DNA of 52,933 nucleotides from positions 1 through 52,933 of the forward strand of contig CAXIAD010000009.1 in NCBI GenBank assembly GCA_964021645.1, read 5' to 3'. The notes beneath the pieces were generated by a model. It was not told where the DNA came from, searched no databases, and worked only from the letters and a program-made list of their open reading frames with translations. Both the position numbers and the translations under genes were made by a program. Below, piece by piece: positions 8,677-16,512 of the stretch (its first letter is position 1; each line of letters starts with the position of its first letter). Source of the DNA: CANLDA01 sp964021645 (GTDB taxonomy: Bacteria; Pseudomonadota; Alphaproteobacteria; Rhodobacterales; Rhodobacteraceae).

Positions 8677-9372
8677 TCAGTCGGCATGCTCCAAGGCGTA
8701 GCGCATTTGCTCCATCCCTTGCAGAACATCCTCACGGATGGCGCGTGCCGCCCGATCGCAATCACCTGCACGCATAGCATCCAATGTCTCTTTGTGTTGG
8801 TCGGGTAAATTTTGTGTCCCCATGCGCCCACAAACGATCCGCAGGCTGGGGCCATAGCGCAGCCAAATCCCGTCTGCGAGCTCGCTTAGAATCGGTGAGT
8901 CGGAAATTGAGTAAAGCTTGGAGTGGAAAGCATAATTTTCTTTGAGGTATTCCCCAACATCCCCTTTGGCGATCGCGATATCCAGTTTCTTGTCGATCTC
9001 TGCGAGGGCTTCCAGATCCTTTTGAGTGGCGCGTTGTGTCGCCCTAATGGTCAATTGCGGCTCAATTGCCTGCCTAGCGAAGATTAATTCCTCGATGTGG
9101 GCAGGCGTCATGACCGGGACACTGACCCTGCGATTGCCCTGAAACTCCAGCGCGCCCTCGGCTGTTAAACGACGAATCGCCTCGCGTACTGGGGTCATAC
9201 CGGCCCCCAATTGTGCGACAAGCCCCTGAATCGTCACCGGTTGACCGGGCGCAAGCTCCCCAAAAAGAATCAGATTTCTGAGGTGATGATACACCTGCTG
9301 ATGCGCCGGTGCGCCTTTGGCATTTCCCCTTACATCTGATGCAGTTGGAGGCACTTCAGCGAGCCTATTCAT
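8677..9372 (-). CDS. GntR-family (FCD subfamily) transcriptional regulator
   Basis: The 231-residue protein has an N-terminal winged helix (about residues 30-85, including GMTPVREAIRRLTAEGALEF, the GntR recognition-helix block). An all-helical FCD effector domain follows (about 95-225, starting ARQAIEPQLTIRATQR and including FHSKLY and HKETLDAM, where the usual metal-binding histidines lie). FCD regulators sense small carboxylates, amino acids or related metabolites. It lies between the aminotransferase gene (same strand, 98 bases away) and the divergent potF-type gene, so local control of polyamine genes is the simplest guess. The candidate operator is the TTTGATCAAA palindrome in the divergent promoter region. 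Confidence 0.88.
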   Translation of the reverse strand: MNRLAEVPPTASDVRGNAKGAPAHQQVYHHLRNLILFGELAPGQPVTIQGLVAQLGAGMTPVREAIRRLTAEGALEFQGNRRVSVPVMTPAHIEELIFARQAIEPQLTIRATQRATQKDLEALAEIDKKLDIAIAKGDVGEYLKENYAFHSKLYSISDSPILSELADGIWLRYGPSLRIVCGRMGTQNLPDQHKETLDAMRAGDCDRAARAIREDVLQGMEQMRYALEHAD

Positions 9373-9439
9373 TTATGTAAATCCCATCCATTCCAGACTT
9401 TGATGTGCAGTTTAACCGCGCTGATCGAACAATGCTATA

Positions 9440-9468
9440 TTGCTTTACGATGAAAAGTTTGATCAAAT
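9440..9468 (+). promoter_or_regulatory. Putative potF promoter overlapping a TTTGATCAAA palindrome
   Basis: TTGCTT (9440-9445) is followed after 17 bases by TCAAAT (9463-9468), a four-of-six match to a -10 box. The perfect palindrome TTTGATCAAA (9458-9467) overlaps that -10 box. It is a plausible GntR operator, also placed to affect the divergent regulator gene. Confidence 0.45.
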
Positions 9469-9527
9469 TAAATTGTGAAACTAATGATCGGGGTGGTTTA
9501 ATCCCTGACGTTCAACGGGAGACTACT

Positions 9528-10613
9528 ATGAAAAGAACCTTGCTGACCCTGACAGCGACCGTGGCATTGACTGCGATGGCTGCCAGCGCTGAAGAAGTGC
9601 GCGTCTATAACTGGTCGGATTACATCGACGAAGACCTGCTAACTAAATTCGAGGCCGAAACGGGTCTTAAACTGATCTACGACGTCTTTGACAGCAACGA
9701 AGTGTTGGAAACAAAGATGCTTGCGGGCGGCTCGGGCTATGATGTTGTGGTGCCATCAGGGACATTCCTACAACGCCAAATCACGGCGGGTGCATTCCAG
9801 AAACTGGATATGGGCAAACTGCCTAACCATGCCAACATGTGGGACGTCATCGAGGCACGCACCCTGCAATACGATCCTGAGAATGCCTATTCCATCAACT
9901 ATATGTGGGGCACAACGGGGATCGGCGTGAATGTCGGCAAGGTTACTGCGCTGCTGGGCGATGATGCGCCGCTGGATAGCATGGATCTGGTTCTAAAACC
10001 CGAAAACATGGAAAAACTAGCGGAATGTGGTGTGCATTTCCTAGATGCCCCTGCTGAAATGATCCCCATGGTTCTGCAATACCTAGGCGAAGATCCCGAC
10101 AGCCACGACCCTGATGTGATTGCGAAGGCCGAGCCCATTCTAAGTGCTGTTCGCCCCTACATTCAAAAATTCCACAGCTCTGAATATATCAACGGGTTGG
10201 CAAATGGTGACATCTGTGTGGCCGTCGGTTGGTCGGGCGACATTCTGCAAGCACGCGATCGCGCAGCCGAGGCAGAAAATGGTGTCGAAATCGCCTATAA
10301 CGCCTTTGCCCAAGGGTCCTTGATGTGGTTTGACCAAATGGCCATTCCGGTAGATGCCCCAAATTCAGACGGCGCGCATGTATTCCTGAATTTCATCATG
10401 GATGAAATGAACATGGCTGCTGCATCAAACTATGTCTATTATGCCAATGGCAACAAGGCATCTCAGACGCATCTTGTGGAGGACGTGATCGGTGATCCGG
10501 CCATCTATCCTAACGCGGCAACCCTTGAAAATCTTTACACAACAACACCTTACCCAATCAAGGTGCAACGCAAGGTGACGCGTCTTTGGACTAAGATCAA
10601 ATCCGGCGTCTAA
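9528..10613 (+). CDS. potF: Periplasmic putrescine-type substrate-binding protein (PotF-like)
   Basis: Receptor of the second importer. The 361-residue protein starts with a clear signal peptide (MKRTLLTLTATVALTAMAAS). The PotD/PotF mature start EEVRVYNWSDYIDEDLLTKFE follows, where the tyrosine/tryptophan cage of the polyamine site begins. GYDVVVPSG, the MWGTTGIGVNVGKV block and VGWSGDILQARDRA also match PotF. The ATG at 9528 has GGGAG about 6 bases upstream; an in-frame extension to 9405 would bury the signal peptide. A strong hairpin separates it from the ATPase gene downstream. Putrescine is the best-supported ligand because the following genes are in potG-H-I order. Confidence 0.9.
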   Translation: MKRTLLTLTATVALTAMAASAEEVRVYNWSDYIDEDLLTKFEAETGLKLIYDVFDSNEVLETKMLAGGSGYDVVVPSGTFLQRQITAGAFQKLDMGKLPNHANMWDVIEARTLQYDPENAYSINYMWGTTGIGVNVGKVTALLGDDAPLDSMDLVLKPENMEKLAECGVHFLDAPAEMIPMVLQYLGEDPDSHDPDVIAKAEPILSAVRPYIQKFHSSEYINGLANGDICVAVGWSGDILQARDRAAEAENGVEIAYNAFAQGSLMWFDQMAIPVDAPNSDGAHVFLNFIMDEMNMAAASNYVYYANGNKASQTHLVEDVIGDPAIYPNAATLENLYTTTPYPIKVQRKVTRLWTKIKSGV

Positions 10614-10634
10614 ACTAGATTTCAGAACACCACA

Positions 10635-10662
10635 AACCCGCGCAGAGTTGTTTGCGCGGGTT
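10635..10662 (+). other. Intercistronic hairpin after potF
   Basis: AACCCGCGCA and TGCGCGGGTT form a perfect 10-bp stem with an eight-base loop and only a short ATTT behind it. It probably stabilises the potF message or partly terminates transcription, giving excess binding protein over transporter. A GATCAAAT copy follows at 10671-10678. Confidence 0.7.
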
Positions 10663-10692
10663 ATTTACACGATCAAATGGGACTACTGAATC

Positions 10693-11817
10693 ATGGCGCA
10701 AACCGTTTTTGACCCTTGGAACGATCCGTCCGCAGAACCGCTTATTCAATTCAAAAACGTCACCAAGAGATTTGGTGACTTTGTGGCCATCGATAACCTG
10801 ACAATCGATATTTACGCCCAAGAGTTTTTTGCGCTGCTTGGCCCGTCAGGCTGTGGCAAAACCACGTTGATGCGGATGCTCGCCGGATTTGAGACGCCGA
10901 CTGAAGGGGAAATCACGTTGCAGGGGCAAAACATTGTGCCCGTGCCGCCCAACAAACGCGCGGTCAACATGATGTTTCAGTCTTATGCATTGTTCCCTCA
11001 TCTCTCTATCTGGGAAAATATCGCGTTTGGTCTGCGCCGCGAGAAGATGCCAAAGGACGCTATAAAGGAACGTGTCGAGGACATGTTACGCCTGACGCGG
11101 CTAACGCAGTTTGCCCATCGCAAGCCGCACCAAATTTCCGGCGGTCAACGCCAACGGGTTGCCCTTGCGCGATCCTTGGCAAAGGCCCCAAAGTTGCTGT
11201 TGTTGGATGAACCTCTTGGCGCGCTGGATAAAAAGCTGCGACAGGACACCCAGTTTGAACTGATGGATATTCAGGAAAAAACCGGCACCACCTTTGTGAT
11301 TGTGACGCACGACCAAGAAGAAGCCATGACCGTCGCCAGCCGAGTCGCGGTGATGGATAACGGTAAGATCAAACAGGTCGCGACCCCGGATGCGATCTAT
11401 GAACAACCCAATTCCGTCTATGTTGCGGACTTCATCGGGGATGTGAATATCATCGAAGGCAAGGCAACCTCGGAAGGTGAAAAAGTCAGCATCAGCTGGG
11501 CCGAGGGACAACCAGAGATCAAGGGCACATCAAGCATTGGATTTAGCAAAGGGCAAACCTGTCACTTTGCGATCCGACCCGAAAAAGTCTCTATTTCCGC
11601 GGAAAGACCCGATGACGCTGCCAATGCCGTGCAGGGGAAAATTCACGATATCGCCTATCTTGGCAATATTTCGACCTATTACGTGCGCCTAAGCAATGGC
11701 AAAATCATCAAATCACAGACGGCAAACACGCGACGCCTGTCTCGGCGCAGTTTCACATGGGAAGATGACGTGTGGCTAAGCTGGACAGACACCGCCGGCA
11801 TTCTGCTGGAGGGCTGA
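10693..11817 (+). CDS. potG: Putrescine-type ABC transporter ATP-binding protein (PotG-like)
   Basis: ATPase of the second importer, 374 residues. Walker A GPSGCGKT (50-57), signature ISGGQ (148-152), Walker B LLLDEPLGALD (about 169-179) and switch histidine H206 (VTHDQEE) are intact. A TOBE-like C-terminal region (about 290-370) contains HFAIRPEKVSI, as in PotG/PotA. The N-terminus (DPWNDPSAEPLIQFKNVTKRFGDF) resembles PotG, which also carries an extension before the first strand. The first permease gene starts 3 bases after its stop codon, so translation is probably coupled. Confidence 0.9.
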   Translation: MAQTVFDPWNDPSAEPLIQFKNVTKRFGDFVAIDNLTIDIYAQEFFALLGPSGCGKTTLMRMLAGFETPTEGEITLQGQNIVPVPPNKRAVNMMFQSYALFPHLSIWENIAFGLRREKMPKDAIKERVEDMLRLTRLTQFAHRKPHQISGGQRQRVALARSLAKAPKLLLLDEPLGALDKKLRQDTQFELMDIQEKTGTTFVIVTHDQEEAMTVASRVAVMDNGKIKQVATPDAIYEQPNSVYVADFIGDVNIIEGKATSEGEKVSISWAEGQPEIKGTSSIGFSKGQTCHFAIRPEKVSISAERPDDAANAVQGKIHDIAYLGNISTYYVRLSNGKIIKSQTANTRRLSRRSFTWEDDVWLSWTDTAGILLEG

Positions 11818-11819
11818 GC

Positions 11820-12710
11820 ATGAGACGTCTTACGCTTATTCTTGTTCCATACATCTGGTTGTTGGCGCTGTTCTTGGTGCCCTTCTTAATCGTCCTCAAA
11901 ATCTCGTTGTCAGACACGGCACTCGCGATTCCGCCATATGCCCCGACGCTGGATATTTCCGCCGGATGGTCAGCGATCACTGAATATCTGGGCGCGCTGG
12001 ATTTCGAGAACTTTACCTTTCTGACCGAAGACGACCTATATTGGAAAGCCTACCTCAGTAGCCTAAAAATCGCGTTTATCTCAACCGTTTTAACGCTGAT
12101 CGTGGGGTATCCGATTGCCTATGCGATGGCCGCTGCCCCAAACGAATGGCGTCCGACATTGTTGATGTTGGTGATCCTGCCGTTTTGGACCAGCTTTCTG
12201 ATCCGGGTTTATTCGTGGATGGGGATTCTAAGTCAGGCGGGTTATCTCAATCAGTTATTGATGTCACTTGGCTTAATCGACGAACCGTTGATCATCCTGA
12301 ACACACCAATCGCCGTCTATATTGGGATCGTTTATACTTATCTGCCCTTCATGATTTTGCCGATCTATTCCACCTTGGAAAAGCTGGATGGTTCACTACT
12401 GGAGGCCGCCGAAGATTTGGGATGTTCACGCATCTCGGCATTTTGGCGGATCACGGTGCCCCTGTCCAAATCGGGCATCATTGCCGGGTCGTTTCTGGTC
12501 TTCATTCCAACATTGGGTGAATTTGTTATTCCATCGTTGTTGGGTGGATCGCGTACGCTGATGATTGGCAAAGTGTTGTGGGAGGAGTTCTTTAACAACC
12601 GCGATTGGCCTGTGGCCTCGGCTGTGGCGATCATATTGTTATTGATCCTTGTGATCCCCATCATCCTGTTTCAGCGCAATGAACAGAAACAAAGGGAGGC
12701 GGGACAATGA
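11820..12710 (+). CDS. potH: Putrescine-type ABC transporter permease (PotH-like)
   Basis: This 296-residue protein has six predicted membrane helices beginning with LTLILVPYIWLLALFLVPFL, and the PotB/PotH landmarks LPFWTSFLIRVYSWMGIL and the EAA loop SLLEAAEDLGCSRISAFWRITVP. Its length is normal for the family, unlike the permease of the first operon. The start is the ATG at 11820, two bases past the preceding stop; a longer in-frame reading would lie inside potG. Its stop overlaps the next start by four bases (ATGA). Confidence 0.9.
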   Translation: MRRLTLILVPYIWLLALFLVPFLIVLKISLSDTALAIPPYAPTLDISAGWSAITEYLGALDFENFTFLTEDDLYWKAYLSSLKIAFISTVLTLIVGYPIAYAMAAAPNEWRPTLLMLVILPFWTSFLIRVYSWMGILSQAGYLNQLLMSLGLIDEPLIILNTPIAVYIGIVYTYLPFMILPIYSTLEKLDGSLLEAAEDLGCSRISAFWRITVPLSKSGIIAGSFLVFIPTLGEFVIPSLLGGSRTLMIGKVLWEEFFNNRDWPVASAVAIILLLILVIPIILFQRNEQKQREAGQ

Positions 12711-13525
12711 GACGTTTCAGTTGGTTCAACGCCACCTCCTTAACATTGGGGTTTGCGTTTCTGTATCTGCCCATGGTGATCCTGATCATCTATAGCTTTA
12801 ACGAGAGCAAACTGGTGACTGTTTGGGCCGGATTTTCGACCAAATGGTACGGTGAGCTATTCCAAAACGAGGCGTTTTTGGATGCGGCTTGGGTGACGGT
12901 TAAGGTGGCGGTTTTTAGCTCTACCTTGGCGACGGTTCTGGGCACTATGGCAGCATTGGTATTGGTGCGGGCCGGTCGATTTGCCGGGCGTACGTTGTTT
13001 TCTGGCATGATATACGCGCCATTGGTAATGCCCGAAGTGATCACTGGCCTATCGCTATTATTGCTGTTTATCGGGTTGGGAATCGATCGCAGCGTGTTCA
13101 CCATCGTGCTGGCACACACCACATTTTCCATGTGCTATGTTTCGGTAGTAGTCAGTTCGCGCATGTCCAGTTTTGATCAATCCCTAGAGGAAGCCGCGCT
13201 TGATTTGGGATGCTCTCCATTTGATGCATTCCGGTTGGTAACTTTGCCGATCATCGCCCCTGCTGTGATCTCTGGTTGGTTGCTGGCGTTCACGCTATCG
13301 CTGGATGATCTTGTAATCGCGTCCTTCACGGCAGGCCCATCGGCCACGACCCTGCCCATGAAAATCTGGAGCTCTGTGCGGTTGGGTGTCAGCCCCGAAA
13401 TCAACGCGCTATCAACGATTATGATTGGAATTGTCACCATCGGGGTGATCTCGACCTCAATCATATCCAAGCGCTCAGCGGTGAAACAAGACGCCGATCA
13501 GCGCGCTGCAGAGCGCACGGCGTGA
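12707..13525 (+). CDS. potI: Putrescine-type ABC transporter permease (PotI-like)
   Basis: Second permease of the potF-G-H-I set, 272 residues. It has the PotC/PotI features: an opening helix LGFAFLYLPMVILIIYSFNES, the W-rich KWYGELFQNEAFLDAAW segment after helix 1, and the EAA loop SLEEAALDLGCSPFDAFRLVTLP. It ends in the LGVSPEINALSTIMI block. It overlaps the upstream permease by four bases and the downstream oxidase by four bases (GTGA). That arrangement implies a single translationally coupled transcript. Confidence 0.9.
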   Translation: MRRFSWFNATSLTLGFAFLYLPMVILIIYSFNESKLVTVWAGFSTKWYGELFQNEAFLDAAWVTVKVAVFSSTLATVLGTMAALVLVRAGRFAGRTLFSGMIYAPLVMPEVITGLSLLLLFIGLGIDRSVFTIVLAHTTFSMCYVSVVVSSRMSSFDQSLEEAALDLGCSPFDAFRLVTLPIIAPAVISGWLLAFTLSLDDLVIASFTAGPSATTLPMKIWSSVRLGVSPEINALSTIMIGIVTIGVISTSIISKRSAVKQDADQRAAERTA

Positions 13526-14847
13526 CACGCATTCTCGACCAATTTTCCTATGGAGACGGGCCTATTGCGGCCTGTTTCTGGAACGAAACCAGTGCGCCGC
13601 AAAACTGGCCTGCACTGGGCACCGAAGTCACCGCCGAAGTTGCCATTATTGGCGGTGGATACACAGGGCTAACCGCCGGGCTATTGCTGGCAGAAGCGGG
13701 GCGCGACGTTGTTGTGTTGGATGCGCAGCAACCGGGATGGGGGGCATCCGGGCGCAATGGCGGGTTTTGTTGTCTTGGCGGTGCAAAGGCATCGGACAAG
13801 GCGATGCAGCGTCGGTTTGGTCAGGAAAATTTGCGCGACTATCGTCTGGCAGAACGCGACGCGGTTGATTTCGTCGCGGCGCAGTTGGAGCGGTTGAACA
13901 TCGACGCAGATGTTCATTCTGATGGCGAAACGATGGTGGCACATCGGCCGCGTGACATTGCCACATTGGAAAGCGAGGCCGCGCATCTGGATGCCATATA
14001 TGGTGTGCGCTCTGATATCATTTCGGCGGATGATATGGCGGCACATGGCATGCGTGGCGGGTTTCACGGCGCATGGACCAACCCCATAGGTTTCGCGCTG
14101 AATCCCCGCAAATATGTGATCGGATTAGCAGGTGCTGCGGATAAAGCCGGCGTTCAAATTTTTGGCGATAGTGCTGTGTTGGATGCTGCGGCTACTCCCC
14201 AAGGGTATCGATTACGCACCAAAACAGGCACTGTTCTGGCCAAACAAGTTGTCATCGCGACCAATGGGTATTCGTCTGAAACCATCCCGAAATGGATGGC
14301 CGGGCGATACATGCCAGTCCAAAGCAACGTGATGGTCACCCGCGTTCTAACCCAAAACGAACAGGCGGCGCAGGGCTGGACCAGCACACAAATGGCGCAT
14401 GACACGCGTAATTTACTGCACTATTTCCGTCTGATGCCAGATGGGCGTTTTCTGTTTGGCATGCGCGGCGGATTGCGCAGTAACGAGCGTGCCTTTCACA
14501 GCATGCGTGCAACCATCCGCCGGCATTTTGACCAGCTATTTCCAGCTTGGGCAGAGGTTGATGCCCCGTGGTTTTGGTCAGGACATGTCTGCATGACACG
14601 CGGGCTTACCCCTTATGTTGGTGAAATACCGGATCAACCCGGCATGTTCGCTGGATTCGCCTATCACGGAAACGGCGTGGCGATGGGCAGTTATTCAGGC
14701 GCATTGCTGGCTGATCGCGTGTTAAATCAACAGACGCATCGCCATCCACAGATCATGCAAAGCAAACCGGGTTTCATGCCAGGCGGGCGGCTGCGTAAAC
14801 TCGCATTGTGGCCCGCATACCTGGGATACGGGCTTCAGGATTTGTGA
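13522..14847 (+). CDS. FAD-dependent amine oxidase, PuuB-like (gamma-glutamylputrescine oxidase family)
   Basis: The 441-residue flavoprotein has a DAO/PuuB layout. An N-terminal leader with W residues (CFWNETSAPQNWPAL) precedes a Rossmann motif VAIIGGGYTGLTAGLLLAEAG (about residues 39-59) and the RNGGFCCLGGAK segment, where the related family places the FAD contact. A C-terminal FAD motif ends in FAYHGNGVAMGSYSGALLADRVL. It starts with GTG, overlapping the potI stop. No gamma-glutamylputrescine synthetase or aldehyde dehydrogenase neighbour is present, so the substrate may be a free or otherwise modified polyamine or amino acid. Its 3' end overlaps the convergent kinase gene by 13 bases. Confidence 0.85.
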   Translation: MTRILDQFSYGDGPIAACFWNETSAPQNWPALGTEVTAEVAIIGGGYTGLTAGLLLAEAGRDVVVLDAQQPGWGASGRNGGFCCLGGAKASDKAMQRRFGQENLRDYRLAERDAVDFVAAQLERLNIDADVHSDGETMVAHRPRDIATLESEAAHLDAIYGVRSDIISADDMAAHGMRGGFHGAWTNPIGFALNPRKYVIGLAGAADKAGVQIFGDSAVLDAAATPQGYRLRTKTGTVLAKQVVIATNGYSSETIPKWMAGRYMPVQSNVMVTRVLTQNEQAAQGWTSTQMAHDTRNLLHYFRLMPDGRFLFGMRGGLRSNERAFHSMRATIRRHFDQLFPAWAEVDAPWFWSGHVCMTRGLTPYVGEIPDQPGMFAGFAYHGNGVAMGSYSGALLADRVLNQQTHRHPQIMQSKPGFMPGGRLRKLALWPAYLGYGLQDL

Positions 14848-15704
14848 AGCGCCTCAAGCTCAAGCAGGAGGGCTGGCGCATAATCAGTCTTGCCGTTTTC
14901 AACCTGCCATTGGCAATAGGCCGCCATGCGCCAGTGATACCATGGAGCAAGTGCACGATAGCGTTCGGTGATCTGCGGCTGAGCGTATGAGCTAAGGAAC
15001 TGCTCTTTTTCAACGCCAGAGAGGGAAATGCCCCGGTAAAGCGACTGCATTGCAGGGGACAGAAAGACAGCAATATCTTCGCAGGGATCGCCTATCGCCG
15101 GACATTGCCAGTCAATCAAATGCACCCCTGAGGCGTTACAAATAAGATTTCCCGGCACGATATCACCGTGGATAAGAACGCGCTGACCGCTCGGCGCGAT
15201 GTTATTCTGGGGCTCCAATCCCTTAAGGTCTCCCCCGTTTGCGCAATTGCTCAGAATATACAGGGTTTGGGTGCGCAATTCATCGCTGCCATCTGGCACG
15301 ACGCGCAAATCCCGCGGTGCATCTAGACTGTGAAGACGGCGCATCATTACCGCAACGCTTGCCGTATCATGCCCCCAGCGGTTTCCGGGAATAAGCTCAT
15401 ATACATTCACCAGCCCATCAACCGTGTCGACCTGGCAGATCAGGCGCGGGGCAAGTGCGGTTCCTACGAGATGCCGCAACAGGCTCGCCTCTGCCAACGG
15501 GTTATTCGGGAACAAGGGATTGTTCGTTTTACCGCAATATAGCTTAACCACCAGATCAGTACCGCCATTTGCCGACCGCAGCGCCCATGTGATATTTGTG
15601 CGCCCCCCGATCAACAGCTCCCACGTACCATTGCAGGCGGCGGGCACGTGATGTGAAATGGCCTCGACAACAAGGTGCGATGGCATGTTGGGTGATTGTT
15701 CCAA
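14835..15704 (-). CDS. Small-molecule kinase of the APH/choline kinase family
   Basis: The 289-residue protein has the APH fold: a lysine in LVVKLYCGK (K54), the catalytic HGDIVPGN motif (H179-N186, catalytic D181), and the metal-binding aspartate D198 in LIDWQ. These match aminoglycoside, choline or fructosamine kinases rather than protein kinases. The reading begins with TTG at 15704 with AGGAATAGC in front; an ATG at residue 7 (15686) is an alternative start. The gene converges on the PuuB-like oxidase and overlaps it by 13 bases. An amino-alcohol or amine substrate is a reasonable guess from context, but the sequence does not fix it. Confidence 0.8.
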   Translation of the reverse strand: MEQSPNMPSHLVVEAISHHVPAACNGTWELLIGGRTNITWALRSANGGTDLVVKLYCGKTNNPLFPNNPLAEASLLRHLVGTALAPRLICQVDTVDGLVNVYELIPGNRWGHDTASVAVMMRRLHSLDAPRDLRVVPDGSDELRTQTLYILSNCANGGDLKGLEPQNNIAPSGQRVLIHGDIVPGNLICNASGVHLIDWQCPAIGDPCEDIAVFLSPAMQSLYRGISLSGVEKEQFLSSYAQPQITERYRALAPWYHWRMAAYCQWQVENGKTDYAPALLLELEALHKS

Positions 15705-15795
15705 GCTATTCCTGCCAGATGAGAAGCGTCAGAGACGCTAGTTCACCCAAGCAAAGACAACAAGATGCAATTCCCACACCAATGCGTTTCAATTG

Positions 15796-15815
15796 CTAGG
15801 CGCAATGCGCCCTAG
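15796..15815 (-). other. Hairpin at the flgD stop codon
   Basis: GGCGC and GCGCC pair around AAT, with CTA/TAG continuing the stem beyond one bulged base. The flgD stop codon lies in the stem. A second hairpin (AGCGTC/GACGCT, 15725-15739) follows on the minus strand. Neither has a U-tract, so they are 3'-end structures of the fliK-flgD transcript rather than clear terminators. Confidence 0.45.
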
Positions 15816-16501
15816 GTTACGTTTGTAGTAATGCCTGAATTTGCCTCACGCAACGCGGTGACCGAATTTGCCGACACATTCGCCCCGCCCTCAAGAACTA
15901 AAACAGTGTCCCCGTTTTCGCCACGCGCCTCTGTGATTCGAGAGTAGATTTCGGCCTGGTCGGTCGAAAGAAGTTCACCCTCTGCATAGCTTTCAACCTG
16001 AAAGCTGTACAATCCATTTGCAAAGGTTGACCCGTCATCGGCCACACCATTCCAATTGATCGTGTCGCTGGAAGTGCCGATAGAATAGCGCTGCACCTCT
16101 GCATCATTGGCATCATACACCACAAGCATCGCATCATCCGCCAAGCTATGCGGATTCGGTGCCACCTGAACCGGATCGCCATCAAAATAGGCCGGAGCCG
16201 CGGCCCGCGCCTCCATTCCTACCCAACCAGAAAGCTGTGCCATGCTCATCGCACCAAGTTGTGAAATCATCGTTGCCAATAAATCGTTCGTTGTAACCTG
16301 TTGTTCAACCGAGGAAAACGCAGCAAGCTGGGCCGCGTATTCCGACGAATCCAACGGATCGAGAGGATCCTGATTTTTGGCCTGCGTGGTCAACATTTTC
16401 AAAAATGTTTCATAGTCAGAATTCAGGTTTGTCTTAGACTTTTCAACGACTGGAGGTGTGGCCTGAGTGCGGACCGGTGTTTGCGTTTGTACTGCGTCCA
16501 T
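15812..16501 (-). CDS. flgD: Flagellar hook assembly scaffold FlgD
   Basis: FlgD caps the growing hook and helps FlgE polymerise. The 229-residue protein has the diagnostic N-terminal block (NSDYETFLKMLTTQAKNQDPLDPLDSSEYAAQLAAFSSVEQ, about residues 27-68) followed by a linker and the C-terminal Ig/Tudor-like part (WNGVADDGSTFANGLYSF). AAGGAG stands before the ATG. It lies 12 bases after fliK on the same strand; the two work at the same stage (hook building and hook-length control). Confidence 0.93.
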   Translation of the reverse strand: MDAVQTQTPVRTQATPPVVEKSKTNLNSDYETFLKMLTTQAKNQDPLDPLDSSEYAAQLAAFSSVEQQVTTNDLLATMISQLGAMSMAQLSGWVGMEARAAAPAYFDGDPVQVAPNPHSLADDAMLVVYDANDAEVQRYSIGTSSDTINWNGVADDGSTFANGLYSFQVESYAEGELLSTDQAEIYSRITEARGENGDTVLVLEGGANVSANSVTALREANSGITTNVT

Positions 16502-16512
16502 AATTTTGCTCC

